Assembly (NCBI GenBank): GCA_031281085.1 | Contig: JAITFW010000007.1 | Location: 1 to 39,896 of the forward strand | Length of the DNA stretch: 39,896 nucleotides | Origin: Chlamydiales bacterium | Lineage (GTDB): Bacteria; Chlamydiota; Chlamydiia; Chlamydiales; Rhabdochlamydiaceae | Direction: 5' to 3' | Shown: positions 1-10,003 of the stretch, in pieces | Position numbering within the stretch: position 1 is the first letter of the stretch | How the letters are laid out: each line of letters starts with the position of its first letter | Notes under the pieces: generated by a model | Databases searched by the model: none | The model's input: only the letters and a program-made list of their open reading frames with translations | Told to the model about the DNA's origin: nothing | Position numbers and translations under genes: made by a program

Positions 1-9
1 AAAACACAA

Positions 10-222
10 ATGCCAAAAAAAAGAAGCAAGAAGAATCCTCTGACAGCGGAAGATAAGAAAAATAACCGACAACTTTCAAGCGATCGGGTTCTCAATGAAA
101 ACGTGATCGGTAGTCTGAAGCGGTTTAAAATCATATCCGACCGGTATAGAAATAGGCGTAAAAGATTCTCCTTACGCTTCAATCTCATTGCGGGAATCTA
201 CAACCTGGAGCTGGCGAAATGA
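10..222 (+). mobile_element. C-terminal fragment of an IS5-type (DDE_Tnp_4-like) transposase, truncated by the window edge or decayed
   Basis: Protein ends ...NRQLSSDRVLNENVIGSLKRFKIISDRYRNRRKRFSLRFNLIAGIYNLELAK, matching the conserved C-terminal block (R.ENxIxxLKxFxIxxxRYRNRRKRFxLRFNLIAxIYNxEL) of this transposase group. It is followed by TTTCGAAAGAGGTCT (about 224-238), a plausible IS end. Confidence 0.75.
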
Positions 223-314
223 ATTTCGAAAGAGGTCTAATAAAGCTATCATTAATTTAAAGAATTTACTAATATTGATTTGCTTTGTTACATCCAAATG
301 AAAAGGAGTCTATT

Positions 315-1406
315 ATGCCCCTAGGTAATGTAGATAAGCTTAATCTACGAGCAAATCAGTCAACCCCAAGAGAAAATTCCATTTCAAGCGTTCCCGAAGA
401 TCAAAGGAAAGCTCTTGTCTGTAACTTAACTAATGCTACTGTTTATACTCCACCTCTCCAGAGCTCATTAGTAGTTGAAAGAAATTTGCAAGGTTTACAA
501 GAGAGGTTGATACCTTCTCTGAGCAGGGAGATCAGCTTTAAACTATACGACTCAGATCAGGTAAATTATCAAGAGATAGATCTTCGTATTAAAGCTCCAG
601 AGGTAAGCAGTGACTTGCCTATTTTTTTTAGAGAAGACATAACAGATACGATGAGCTTATCAGAACCTCTTCCATTTATATTGCAAGAGTCGAAGGGATG
701 TACTGCTATTTTAGATCTTCTTAAAACAAACTTTCCAGAGCTAACTTCATCACCCTTTTTTAATAGAGAAACAAAAATACCAAGATTTGTCGTTTCTTCT
801 CCTATTCCTTTAAATCAGGAAGATAAGGGGAATTTCTTTCCTCAAATAAAATCAGAAGGAGGAAAGATTGCCTATATAGCATGGGACTCTTCTGGTTCTC
901 AGGTAGCAAAAGGGTTTCGAGAAAAAATATGTGATATTTTACTTGATGATCAAGAGGCTTTTTGCGGAGTGGCTCTATCTCAAGATCACTTGAAAGAAAT
1001 AGAAGAAAGGGCTGGAGCATCTGCTTATTTTATGACTTCGAAGGTTACCATAATAGGTATACTCATTGAGCCATCAGAATTTATGCAATCATCCTGGTTT
1101 AGAATGGCTTGTGAAGGTAGTTCCGACGATGACGATCTTCGTTGCGATGAGGTAATCGCTAGAGGCTCTTTTTCAGGAAAGAATCGTACTCCTTTTGGAA
1201 TGCTTGGAGTTCAAGGAACTGGCGTTTATTCTCATTTACGAAATTTGCCAGATAGGCAAAAAAAACAAGGAGAGACACTTTATCCATTTTGTCTGGAAAT
1301 TGTTCCTCAATTTTCCTCAGAAGAAGCGCCAGTTTATAAAGAAAATTTGGAGATGGCAATTGAAATGCAGTTTCAGAAGAAAATATATGAGCAATTTAAA
1401 GAGTAA
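315..1406 (+). CDS. hypothetical protein, no domain recognised
   Basis: Long ORF; internal ATG at 315 is preceded by AAAAGGAG, a better start than 285. Confidence 0.65.
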   Translation: MPLGNVDKLNLRANQSTPRENSISSVPEDQRKALVCNLTNATVYTPPLQSSLVVERNLQGLQERLIPSLSREISFKLYDSDQVNYQEIDLRIKAPEVSSDLPIFFREDITDTMSLSEPLPFILQESKGCTAILDLLKTNFPELTSSPFFNRETKIPRFVVSSPIPLNQEDKGNFFPQIKSEGGKIAYIAWDSSGSQVAKGFREKICDILLDDQEAFCGVALSQDHLKEIEERAGASAYFMTSKVTIIGILIEPSEFMQSSWFRMACEGSSDDDDLRCDEVIARGSFSGKNRTPFGMLGVQGTGVYSHLRNLPDRQKKQGETLYPFCLEIVPQFSSEEAPVYKENLEMAIEMQFQKKIYEQFKE

Positions 1407-1487
1407 AGAAAAAGGAAATTGTAGGTGAAGCCTCTATACGTATTACAAATCAATAGTCATTATGCACATGACCTAAGGTTTCCAAAT

Positions 1488-2519
1488 TTAGAAAAAGTCC
1501 TTGTACATCTTACGTACCAAGTTACAGATGAATTCTGCACGTTCTTTGCGACGCGCATGTTTATCAGATGACTTTTTCAAGGAGTAGTTTTCCATATCAA
1601 TTTCAGGACCAAACGCTATTTGAATCGGTCCATAGCCTACTGTTCGAGGTTCTCCTAATTCCACTTGGACGGTTTTAGGAGGAGGTAGGATAGCATAGGT
1701 TTTTAGAGCTAGAGGATAAAAATGGGTAGGACGTAAAGAGCGTTTAGCTATGAGATAAAACAGTTCAATGCTAGGAGGATCAAAGTCTGCTACTTCAATC
1801 ATTCCTTCGTTGTTACTTCTATCTCGACCACCACTAGGAGCTACATAGATAATATTCTTTCCTTTTTTTAAAAGGTAGCTCATGATATCCATGGTTTTTT
1901 TATTGTGTAGTTGCTTTTTCATTTTCAGCTCAGGTGGATTATTGATATGACGCTTTGAATAGATACACAATAAATTACAGCCTAAGCTTAAAGGGACCGC
2001 TAATGGATCACTGATTACACGATCGCCAGCAACAAAAATGAGTTTTTCTGCAATTTTTGGAAATTTTTTCTCTAATAAAATGCTAATCATTTGAGGATCT
2101 CCTTCCGATTGATGGTTAGCAAGAAGAACAACATTTTCTTTGTTCTTTAAGTAAGAATCCATTTCTTCTAAGTAGAGTTCTCCTTGTAAAGAGGAAGAAG
2201 ATAGATCAATAAGAGGTTTTACAAAATCAAGGGCAAATTTATGATAATCAAAACCTTTATGTAATCTTTGGTGATAATGAGAAAAAGAAAAAGGAGAAGT
2301 GCATTGTAGAATCACAAGTTCTAGAAAGGTAAGAAAAATTTGCTCTGTTTTCTCGCTTGCCTGTAGAGCTGCTGCCTTATATCCTATATAAAACTCATGT
2401 AAAATATCAGCAGATTTTTTAGGAAGACGATTCTGGTTAACAGCAAACTGCAACTTCTCTAAAAAGGAATTAGATTTCGAGTTTTTTTTCATTAATTGTT
2501 GAATAAAATTGAAATTCAT
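1488..2519 (-). CDS. plsB: glycerol-3-phosphate acyltransferase (chlamydial/plastid PlsB type)
   Basis: Acyltransferase motif ...VVLLANHQSEGDPQ... plus IIYVAPSGGRDR; located next to rng and plsX. True start may be slightly downstream (MKKNSKSN...). Confidence 0.85.
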   Translation of the reverse strand: MNFNFIQQLMKKNSKSNSFLEKLQFAVNQNRLPKKSADILHEFYIGYKAAALQASEKTEQIFLTFLELVILQCTSPFSFSHYHQRLHKGFDYHKFALDFVKPLIDLSSSSLQGELYLEEMDSYLKNKENVVLLANHQSEGDPQMISILLEKKFPKIAEKLIFVAGDRVISDPLAVPLSLGCNLLCIYSKRHINNPPELKMKKQLHNKKTMDIMSYLLKKGKNIIYVAPSGGRDRSNNEGMIEVADFDPPSIELFYLIAKRSLRPTHFYPLALKTYAILPPPKTVQVELGEPRTVGYGPIQIAFGPEIDMENYSLKKSSDKHARRKERAEFICNLVRKMYKDFF

Positions 2520-4005
2520 TTAGATGTAGATTGTCATTACTATCAAAAGAAAGCTGTGCATGCCAACTTTCTGCTAATTTTATCAGATTTTTCTTATCGT
2601 ATTGATTCAAATAGACTTCTAGTTCTGGATGAGTAACTAATTTGAGGCCAAAGTGTTGTTGTTGGCAAACCAGTTTTTTAAGCGTTCGTTTAATTTCAAT
2701 AGAGACACTTTCATGGTTTTTTATCATTCCACTTCCGTGACAGTAAGGACAGCTTACAAACATGGTTTGAGTAAGAGATTCTCGGCTGCGCTGCCTAGTC
2801 ATTTCAACCAACCCAAATTCGCTCATACCTGAAAGTGTGCATTTAGCAGAGTCATCTTTCATTGCTTCTTTTAAGCGTTCCAGGACGCGGCGTTGATTTT
2901 TGCGGGAACGCATATCGATGAAATCACAAATGATCAAGCCGCCAATATTGCGTAAGCGAAGTTGACGAGCGATTTCTTCTGCAGCTTCCATATTAATATG
3001 TACCAATGCTTCTTCTACATCAGATGTTGGGCTTTGAGAGCGCCCTGAATTTACATCAATTGTATACATTGCCTCTGTTCGATCAAAGAACAAATAACCA
3101 CCGCTTGGAAGCCAAATTTTACGCCGTAGAGCTCTTTCAATCTCTCTTTCTGCACCAAATCTTTCAAACATAGGCACTTTATCTCTATATAGCTCAATTT
3201 TTAGGGGGTGCTCTGATGCATATTTTGTATATATGCGTTTACATCTTTGGTAAACAGAGTGATCATCAACTAATAAACGCTCAAATTTCTTATCAATTGC
3301 ATTTAAAATGGCACGTTTGATTAGATCAGATTCTTCATACAGACACGTGGGTTTATTAGATTTGTGGAATTGATCTATAATGTATTGCCATGTTTTAAGC
3401 AGCTCACTTGCTTCGTTGATAAGCATTGCAGCAGAAGCATTCATGCTTGCTGTTCGGCAAATAAGTCCCATGTCTTGGGGCATTTCAAAAGCGCGAATGA
3501 GCTTTTTTAAACGATCTCTTGAAGCAAGGTCTTCTATCTTGCGCGAAACTCCTCTATGAGGAGTATTGGGCAACAAGACAAGATATCTACCTGGAATAGA
3601 GATGTTAGAGGTTAATCGCGCTCCTTTAGTGCCTATTGGTTCTTTTACTACCTGTACTAGTACAGATTGTTCCGGTTTTAAGAGCTTAGAAATATCGGTT
3701 TCTTTGCGTTGCTTTTGTTTAGAAGAGATCAGATGATCCCAGTCAAAATCCATATCAAATATTTCTTGAAATTTCTGCGTGTTTTCCAAAATATCAGAAA
3801 TATGGATAAATCCATTTTCCCCTTCGTTAATATCAATGAAAGCAGATTGGATGTTATGTAAAATATTTGTTACATATCCGCGATAAATATTACCGGCTAT
3901 TTGTCGACTTTTTTTTCTTTCTACAATCAAGTCATAGAGAGTTCCGTGTTTAAGCACAGCATAGCGAATCTCTTTTGACTCAATATTTAATAAAATTTCT
4001 TGCAT
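2470..4005 (-). CDS. rng: ribonuclease E/G family protein
   Basis: N-terminal S1-like region (GNIYRGYVTNILHNIQSAFIDINEGENGFIHISDI), YTIDVNSGR, GGLIICDFIDMRSRKNQRRVLERLKEAMKDD, CPYCHGSG zinc-link motif. Confidence 0.93.
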   Translation of the reverse strand: MQEILLNIESKEIRYAVLKHGTLYDLIVERKKSRQIAGNIYRGYVTNILHNIQSAFIDINEGENGFIHISDILENTQKFQEIFDMDFDWDHLISSKQKQRKETDISKLLKPEQSVLVQVVKEPIGTKGARLTSNISIPGRYLVLLPNTPHRGVSRKIEDLASRDRLKKLIRAFEMPQDMGLICRTASMNASAAMLINEASELLKTWQYIIDQFHKSNKPTCLYEESDLIKRAILNAIDKKFERLLVDDHSVYQRCKRIYTKYASEHPLKIELYRDKVPMFERFGAEREIERALRRKIWLPSGGYLFFDRTEAMYTIDVNSGRSQSPTSDVEEALVHINMEAAEEIARQLRLRNIGGLIICDFIDMRSRKNQRRVLERLKEAMKDDSAKCTLSGMSEFGLVEMTRQRSRESLTQTMFVSCPYCHGSGMIKNHESVSIEIKRTLKKLVCQQQHFGLKLVTHPELEVYLNQYDKKNLIKLAESWHAQLSFDSNDNLHLNEFQFYSTINEKKLEI

Positions 4006-4071
4006 CAGATCCTTATAAGAGAAGCAGATTTTAGTGAATATAGGACTTAAAAGAAATAATCCTATAAGATT

Positions 4072-5094
4072 TTATGTTCTTTTTCCAGAAAAAAGCAATG
4101 ATTGCAACTGTTCTTTAACCTTATCAATAAAATTATACTTAATTAACTGACAAGCATTATGAATACTGCTTAGAATGCTCGAAGAAGAGCCTTCTCCATG
4201 ACACTTAATGACAATTTTATCAATTCCAGCAAGAAGAGCTCCTGGATGTTTAGAATAATCGAGTTTTTGGCGTAACTCATGAAGAACTCTTTGTAATGGT
4301 AAAGAATGATTTTCTTGATCAATGTCATCAATCATTTTTAGAATATTAAAAGCAATTCCTTCAGAGGTTTTTAAAAATATATTACCCGTAAATCCATCGG
4401 TGATTAATACATCTAGTTGCGTTTGAAATACATTTCTAGCTTCCACATTTCCTATGAATGTAAAATTATTTTTATTAGATAAATGCTCTAGCATTTGATA
4501 AGCATCTCTTAACTCAGGAGTACCTTTTTTTGCTTCAGAACCGATATTTAAAAGTGCCAACTTAGGGCAAGAAATACCTCGACTTTTTTGATAGGCAATT
4601 CCCATAGCTGCGAAATGCACAAGGTGGACTGCTTTATAAGAGATGCTCGCTCCTACGTCAAGCAGAGAAATCTCCGAATGATGTCCAGGGAATAGGGTTA
4701 GTAAGGCAGGCCTTTTTAAACCAGATAGTGAGGATAGGTGTATTTTTGCGCAGCTCATTAAAGCACCTGTATTTCCCGCTGAAATAAAGGCATGTAAGTG
4801 TCCTTTTTTTAACATTTGAATCCCCATGCATAAAGAAGAACGGGGTTTGCGTTTAATAGCAATTAGCGGTAACTCATGCATATAAATGACTTCCTGTACA
4901 GGAAAGAAAGAAATAAAAGCAGAAGGGGAAGAAATACCTTCAAATATCTCTGAAGTGCCAAATAGGGTCAAATAAATAGGACCTTCAAGTGAGCTGTAAT
5001 GCAAGAGAACGGTTTCAAGCAATTCTCTTGCAGGGGCATCACTTCCCATTAAGTCAATGCCAATGGATAAGTGAGCCTTAATCTTTCCTCTCAC
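4072..5094 (-). CDS. plsX: phosphate acyltransferase PlsX
   Basis: IGIDLMGSDAPARELLE start, AFISAGNTGALM, LLDVGAS, LALLNIGSEAKKG, DGFTGNIFLKTSEG motifs; downstream of rpmF. Confidence 0.95.
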   Translation of the reverse strand: MRGKIKAHLSIGIDLMGSDAPARELLETVLLHYSSLEGPIYLTLFGTSEIFEGISSPSAFISFFPVQEVIYMHELPLIAIKRKPRSSLCMGIQMLKKGHLHAFISAGNTGALMSCAKIHLSSLSGLKRPALLTLFPGHHSEISLLDVGASISYKAVHLVHFAAMGIAYQKSRGISCPKLALLNIGSEAKKGTPELRDAYQMLEHLSNKNNFTFIGNVEARNVFQTQLDVLITDGFTGNIFLKTSEGIAFNILKMIDDIDQENHSLPLQRVLHELRQKLDYSKHPGALLAGIDKIVIKCHGEGSSSSILSSIHNACQLIKYNFIDKVKEQLQSLLFSGKRT

Positions 5095-5260
5095 TGACTA
5101 CCAAGCGTCCTGCATAAAATCCACAATGAGAGCAAATACGATGAGATAAGCAGCTTTCAGCACAATTTGTGCAGCTACTTAGGTTTTTTAGTTTTTTAGC
5201 GTGGTGAGAGCGACGGGAATTTTTTCGAGCGTTAGAGATACGATTACGAGGGACTGCCAT
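5078..5260 (-). CDS. rpmF: 50S ribosomal protein L32
   Basis: MAVPRNRISNARKNSRRSHHAKK...CTNCAESCLSHRICSHCGFYAGR. Confidence 0.96.
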   Translation of the reverse strand: MAVPRNRISNARKNSRRSHHAKKLKNLSSCTNCAESCLSHRICSHCGFYAGRLVVSERKD

Positions 5261-5317
5261 GATTGAATACTCCTTAAAAAATCATTTGGATTACTTATAA
5301 CTCATTTAAGACTTTAT

Positions 5318-5803
5318 TTAAAGTTCAATGAAAAAATTGCCTTCTGAAAAAGGGAAGTAGACGTCTTTTGTTTTGCTAAACCCATTTTTTGTAGGAGGGT
5401 TTGATAAATATTTTTTCAATTCAAATCTATCTGGACAATTACCTTGGTTACACTCAGAAAAAGAGGGAACCAGACTGAGAATTGTAGAGCGTATTTCATC
5501 AGTGAAGTCAAAAACAGCGTTTTTAATCTCAGATAATGCTATAGAAAAGCAGACGTTATCTAATTTTAAAACGTTTTCTGTCATTTTGTTGCAAATAGAG
5601 CAGGGGATAAAAGTGCTAATACTCAATCTAAATCGTATCATTAAATGATCATTTGCTAGATAGGCTTCAGCTTCTATTTTGAAGCTTTTATCAAAGAAAA
5701 GTTCTTGTTCATCAATTTCCAAAAAATCAGAAGAAAAGCTCCCAGAAATCTTTTCTATTTGACCTGTTTTTAGGCGGTTTATATAAATATGTAATTCTTT
5801 CAT
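5318..5803 (-). CDS. DUF177/YceD-family protein (upstream of rpmF)
   Basis: Position upstream of rpmF; central CSICN... and C-terminal CNQGNCPDR cysteine pattern typical of the family. Confidence 0.7.
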   Translation of the reverse strand: MKELHIYINRLKTGQIEKISGSFSSDFLEIDEQELFFDKSFKIEAEAYLANDHLMIRFRLSISTFIPCSICNKMTENVLKLDNVCFSIALSEIKNAVFDFTDEIRSTILSLVPSFSECNQGNCPDRFELKKYLSNPPTKNGFSKTKDVYFPFSEGNFFIEL

Positions 5804-5857
5804 AATTTAGGTCAAGTTTAGTCAAAATCTGTATTTTTTTCTAGATAAAATCAGATT

Positions 5858-6985
5858 TTACTTGCTAAGCAAGAGACAAATCTGTTTGCTCACTTCTTCT
5901 GCCGTATTTGCTGTGCCAAGTAGAGCTGATATATGCTTACATTTATCTTGATAACTTGAGTGGTTTTTAAGTACATGATAGACGTGAGATAAAAGAGAGG
6001 TATTAGTAAAATAAGGCCCAATGAGTTCAGGAAAGATCTCTTCATTTGCAAGGATGTTGACTAAACAATAAAATGGGAGTCGGATGCGCAATAAGTCTCT
6101 TGCTATCATAAGATCGAGTTTGGATAATCCATAGGTAACCACTGTAGGAACAAAGTGAAGAGCTAATTCAAGGGTTACCGTTCCTGACTTAGCGATGGCA
6201 AGATGAGTTTTTTGCATGAGCTCATAGCTATGAGTGTGGGGAACAAAAGTAGTCGGATAACCCCAGTTTTTTTTTTGTAGGATGAAACGGATTTGAGCAT
6301 GGAATTTAGGTTGTGCTACGGAAAGAGCGATATGCAAATGAGCATGATTTGTGCACAGGTGTCTACAAGCGTCGAGATAAAGAGGTAAATTACGCTCGAT
6401 TTCCTTAGGTCTGCTTCCGGGAAACAGTGCAATAATTTGTTTATTCTTTGGCAAATCGAGATCTTGATAGTTATGAGATTGAATGCGAAAGCTAAGAGGG
6501 TGACCTACGTACTGCGTAGGAAGCCTTCGAAAAATTTGCGATTCAAAGGGCAGGATAGTGAATAAATGATCTAAATGCTTTTCCATAAAAGCAATCCGAT
6601 GTTTCCCCCATGCCCATACTGAAGGGCAGATGAAATGTACAATCAGTCCTTTAAACCCTTTTTTTTTTAAATGTCGATGTAATCGTAAACTAAAACCCGG
6701 GTAATCAATGGTAAATACTATTTTTGGTTGTAGTTCTAAAATAGCGTTTGCTATTTTGTAAAACATACGCACTAGTTTAGGAAATGCGCAAAATACGTCG
6801 ATAAACCCCATCACTTGTAGCTCTTCCATGGCAAGAATAGGATTTACTCCTTGATGTCTCATGCGCGGTCCAGCAACACCAAATATGCTAAGAGTGGGCT
6901 TTTTTATTTTGAGTTCAGCTAAAAGAGATTCAGCGTGGAGATCGCCGCTTGGCTCCCCACAAAATATAAAAAGATCATACGACAT
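5858..6985 (-). CDS. lpxB: lipid-A-disaccharide synthase
   Basis: MSYDLFIFCGEPSGDLHAESLL, FGVAGPRMRHQGV, FTIDYPGFSLRLHRHLKKKG, CPSVWAWGKHR, LFPGSRPKEIERNLP, AIAKSGTVTLELAL. The track ORF extends to 7066; start MSYDLF at 6985 preferred. Confidence 0.95.
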   Translation of the reverse strand: MSYDLFIFCGEPSGDLHAESLLAELKIKKPTLSIFGVAGPRMRHQGVNPILAMEELQVMGFIDVFCAFPKLVRMFYKIANAILELQPKIVFTIDYPGFSLRLHRHLKKKGFKGLIVHFICPSVWAWGKHRIAFMEKHLDHLFTILPFESQIFRRLPTQYVGHPLSFRIQSHNYQDLDLPKNKQIIALFPGSRPKEIERNLPLYLDACRHLCTNHAHLHIALSVAQPKFHAQIRFILQKKNWGYPTTFVPHTHSYELMQKTHLAIAKSGTVTLELALHFVPTVVTYGLSKLDLMIARDLLRIRLPFYCLVNILANEEIFPELIGPYFTNTSLLSHVYHVLKNHSSYQDKCKHISALLGTANTAEEVSKQICLLLSK

Positions 6986-7736
6986 GAAAGACCTTAAGTT
7001 GCTTAGCAATCCATTTTGCACCATGATGGAACGTTTCTTTTGCTGTGCCATGACCATGATGCCCAATTGAAGGTAAAATTCTCAGTTCGATGGGAGGAGA
7101 AAGACATCTTTTCTGGTAGGCTGTTTCGGTAAGAGCTTCTATCAAATTAAAACAATTACGTGTTCCTACTCTCATATCTCTATTTCCTATGTAACAGCGG
7201 ATTTTTTTATCAGACAGCAGGTCAATTATATGGATAAGGTCCCAGCTAACTAAATCTGAAAAATTTGGAAGATCAGATAATTTAGTTAAAGGAGCAAATC
7301 CCAGCCAATGAGAAATTTCAGGATTTTTTGCTGCTACATGCGCGGCAATGAAAGCTCCTCTAGATAATCCCATTGTTGCAATCTTATTTGGTAAAAGGAG
7401 TTTCTGTCTGAGTAGAAGAGTGATTGCACTTTGGATCTTTTTCAGATAATTTCCTAATAGATCTTCGCCTTTTTGTATAGCTGTTGCCCATTCTATAAGT
7501 CCTTTTGTAGCAGGTCTTCCTTCTTCATGATAAGGCAAAGTCATCGAAAAAATCCTTAAAGGAAACTGGGAAAGATACACGGCTGGTTGATTAAAGGGAT
7601 CTAAAGCTAGGGAGTCTTTAGCAGATAGAGCAAAATAAAGTACAGCTGGAAGAGGGCCTAAATCAACAGATGGTCCTAAGTATTCTAACTGAATATGAGA
7701 AGTTAGATTAAGTTGCTGAGGAGGAAGGGGCTTCAT
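6975..7736 (-). CDS. alpha/beta-hydrolase-like protein
   Basis: GLSRGAF nucleophile elbow (GxSxG), late IGHHGHG; overlaps lpxB start. Confidence 0.6.
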   Translation of the reverse strand: MKPLPPQQLNLTSHIQLEYLGPSVDLGPLPAVLYFALSAKDSLALDPFNQPAVYLSQFPLRIFSMTLPYHEEGRPATKGLIEWATAIQKGEDLLGNYLKKIQSAITLLLRQKLLLPNKIATMGLSRGAFIAAHVAAKNPEISHWLGFAPLTKLSDLPNFSDLVSWDLIHIIDLLSDKKIRCYIGNRDMRVGTRNCFNLIEALTETAYQKRCLSPPIELRILPSIGHHGHGTAKETFHHGAKWIAKQLKVFHVV

Positions 7737-8997
7737 CTGTTTTTATTTTCTTTTTACGTCGTCGTCTTTTATTAAATGCAGGGTTTGTAAGGGCGTAGTT
7801 CCATTGTTCCCATACAATTTTAAGAGTCGGTTCTAATGCACAACGAATTTCAAAAAATTGCATAGCTTGTATAAAATCTGGATCTTGAGGAATTCGAATG
7901 CGTCGAAGCTTTTTAGAATCAAGGGGAGTGATACGATATTGCGAAACCAAAATCGATTGTAAGCTTGTACGTAATCTACGAGAAAGATGAATAAAAGGGC
8001 AAAACATTTCATTAAGTAGCTCATGCACCTCTTTATTTATTTGTCCTAAATGCAAGGTGATATTTCGATTCACATAACGTGTGTAGATCTTTTTTTCTAA
8101 GAAAGGAAATACCAAAGCAGCTAACAAAACAGCGCGTGAGAGGTTTATACGATTAGATTCCATGAAATAATGGTCGATTTCTTTTAGAAAAGAGAAGACC
8201 TCTTCTGCATCTTTAGAATCTAAAAAATCTCCTAGTGAAGGCATTAATAAATGCATAAACCCATGTTCCGCAAGAAGGCGAAAAAAAGGCTCTGAAGCTT
8301 TAGACTCCAACATACGCAGTAATTCTTCTAGTATGCGTACAGGAGAGCTTTTCATAATTTCTTGACGACATTCAAGAAGAGCAATATGAGACGGATCGTC
8401 AATAGTAAAACCAAACCTTGCTTGAAATTTAAGCATTCTTAGCATGCGAACAGGATCTTGACGAAAACGAATAAAAGGTTGCCCAATAGTGCGCAGAGTT
8501 TGTTTTTTTATATCTTCAAAACCTCCAGTGTAATCGATAATTGACTGAGAGTCTGAATCGTAAAATAGCGCATTAATGGTAAAGTCGCGTCTTAAAGCAT
8601 CTTCTTTTGCCGTTCCCCATTTATTGTCGCGTACAATCAACTCATCGAGCTCATTATCTCCGGAGCGAAAGGTGGAAACCTCTAATATTTTTTTCCCAAA
8701 TCGAATATGAGCAAGACGAAAACGCTTTCCTACTAAAATACAATTTCTGAATATTTTTTTTATTTCTTCTGGTTGTGCAGATGTGCAAATATCGAAATCT
8801 TTAGGATTCTTGTGTAGTAGTAGATCTCGAACACTTCCTCCAACTAGATAGGCTATATAACCTGCAGTACGAAGTTTTTGCATAACACACAACGCATCAG
8901 AATCCACTTTTTTCATGCAAAGCCGATGTTCTTCAAAAGAATAAATACGTTGAGACACTAAAGCCCTAAAAATAAATAAATTTGCATTGAAAAACAC
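7708..8997 (-). CDS. pcnB: poly(A) polymerase / tRNA nucleotidyltransferase family protein
   Basis: YLVGGSVRDLLLHKNPKDFDICTSAQPEEIKKIF, RRDFTINALFYD, RQDPVRMLRMLKFQARFGF; basic C-terminus RRRRKKKIK. Confidence 0.9.
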   Translation of the reverse strand: MFFNANLFIFRALVSQRIYSFEEHRLCMKKVDSDALCVMQKLRTAGYIAYLVGGSVRDLLLHKNPKDFDICTSAQPEEIKKIFRNCILVGKRFRLAHIRFGKKILEVSTFRSGDNELDELIVRDNKWGTAKEDALRRDFTINALFYDSDSQSIIDYTGGFEDIKKQTLRTIGQPFIRFRQDPVRMLRMLKFQARFGFTIDDPSHIALLECRQEIMKSSPVRILEELLRMLESKASEPFFRLLAEHGFMHLLMPSLGDFLDSKDAEEVFSFLKEIDHYFMESNRINLSRAVLLAALVFPFLEKKIYTRYVNRNITLHLGQINKEVHELLNEMFCPFIHLSRRLRTSLQSILVSQYRITPLDSKKLRRIRIPQDPDFIQAMQFFEIRCALEPTLKIVWEQWNYALTNPAFNKRRRRKKKIKTDEAPSSSAT

Positions 8998-9039
8998 TTT
9001 AATTCAAAGCGGTTTAAAAAGTCAAGATTGCCTTGGTTG

Positions 9040-9729
9040 TTAAATACTTAGGCCATATAACTGGTTTTTTTTCATAAACAAATTTTTCCAATAATAGAAA
9101 TCAAGGATCCCTTGGAGATCTCTTCCCAATATATAATAAGCCAAAAATAGGGCTTCAATAGAAGCTAATCCTCTTTGAGGATCTAAGCAACCATTTTGTT
9201 TGCGTGGATAAGCGGTTTGAAAATGAGAAGGAAGGCTGCGTGAGATGAAACGGTGAGGCTTTGGTAGATTTTTAAAAATGGTTTGCGCATATCTCCAAGT
9301 TGCATCTATTAAAAATAAACCATAGCTTGCATCTTTTAAAGAAAGGCAAGGAGCATCTAGAGTGAGCAAAACATAGGAGGACAAATCAGGTAGGCTCTGA
9401 GTAGGATATGTAAAAAACTTGCAGTCTTCTCTTATTTCTATACCACGTAAACTACATTTTTTTACATTTTCTTTGCGGTGTCGCAAAATAATAGTAGTAG
9501 GAAACCTAAACATTTTCTTATAGAAAAAACCAGTAATCGCTTTTAAATGCAATAATAACTGATTTTGTTTTTTTTTGTAATTCTGTTTCAGATGGAGTAT
9601 TTGTTTTTTGCTTTTATAGCACTGTGAATAAATGAACCCAAGGGATTTGATGATAACTAAGGATATATTTCTAGCAAATAGCGATATGCGATCATGCGGG
9701 TTATTGTAGATCGAGATTGGTTTTCGCAT
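9040..9729 (-). CDS. Tsr3/DTW-like (aminocarboxypropyltransferase superfamily) protein
   Basis: RHRKENVKKCSLRG, LLTLDAP, LIDATWRYAQ, FISRSLPSHFQTAYPRKQ, GLASIEALFLAYYILGR. The recognisable domain begins near Met at 9513 (MFRFPTTIILRH); the upstream extension may be spurious. Confidence 0.6.
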   Translation of the reverse strand: MRKPISIYNNPHDRISLFARNISLVIIKSLGFIYSQCYKSKKQILHLKQNYKKKQNQLLLHLKAITGFFYKKMFRFPTTIILRHRKENVKKCSLRGIEIREDCKFFTYPTQSLPDLSSYVLLTLDAPCLSLKDASYGLFLIDATWRYAQTIFKNLPKPHRFISRSLPSHFQTAYPRKQNGCLDPQRGLASIEALFLAYYILGRDLQGILDFYYWKNLFMKKNQLYGLSI

Positions 9730-9950
9730 ACCTCAAATTCTTACCCCATTCTCCAAATCTCAATGTAATCGAACGGCTTTGGCCATTCATGAATACTAAA
9801 ATGAGAAATCATCAATATGATGAAACATTCGTAGAATCTAAGAAAGCAGTTCTCGGTTTTTTTGAAAACATCTCTAGTTATCAAAAGGAATTAAAGAGTC
9901 TTTTCTCTAAAAAATTTCCTATTGCAAATTCTTAATTCTAAATTTTTCGA
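9717..9950 (+). mobile_element. IS630-family transposase C-terminal remnant plus IS end
   Basis: YLKFLPHSPNLNVIERLWPFMNTKMRNHQYDETF matches the IS630 DDE_3 C-terminal block (LPPYSPxLNxIExxW). No N-terminal transposase sequence is present. Confidence 0.8.
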
Positions 9951-10003
9951 GGATATAATTACATCATTCTATACAATTCTTAAAAAACACAAGTAAAAAT
10001 CCT

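Noticed and set aside
6861-7070. 69-aa plus-strand ORF across the lpxB start
   Set aside because: Antisense to lpxB and the hydrolase gene, with no independent evidence.
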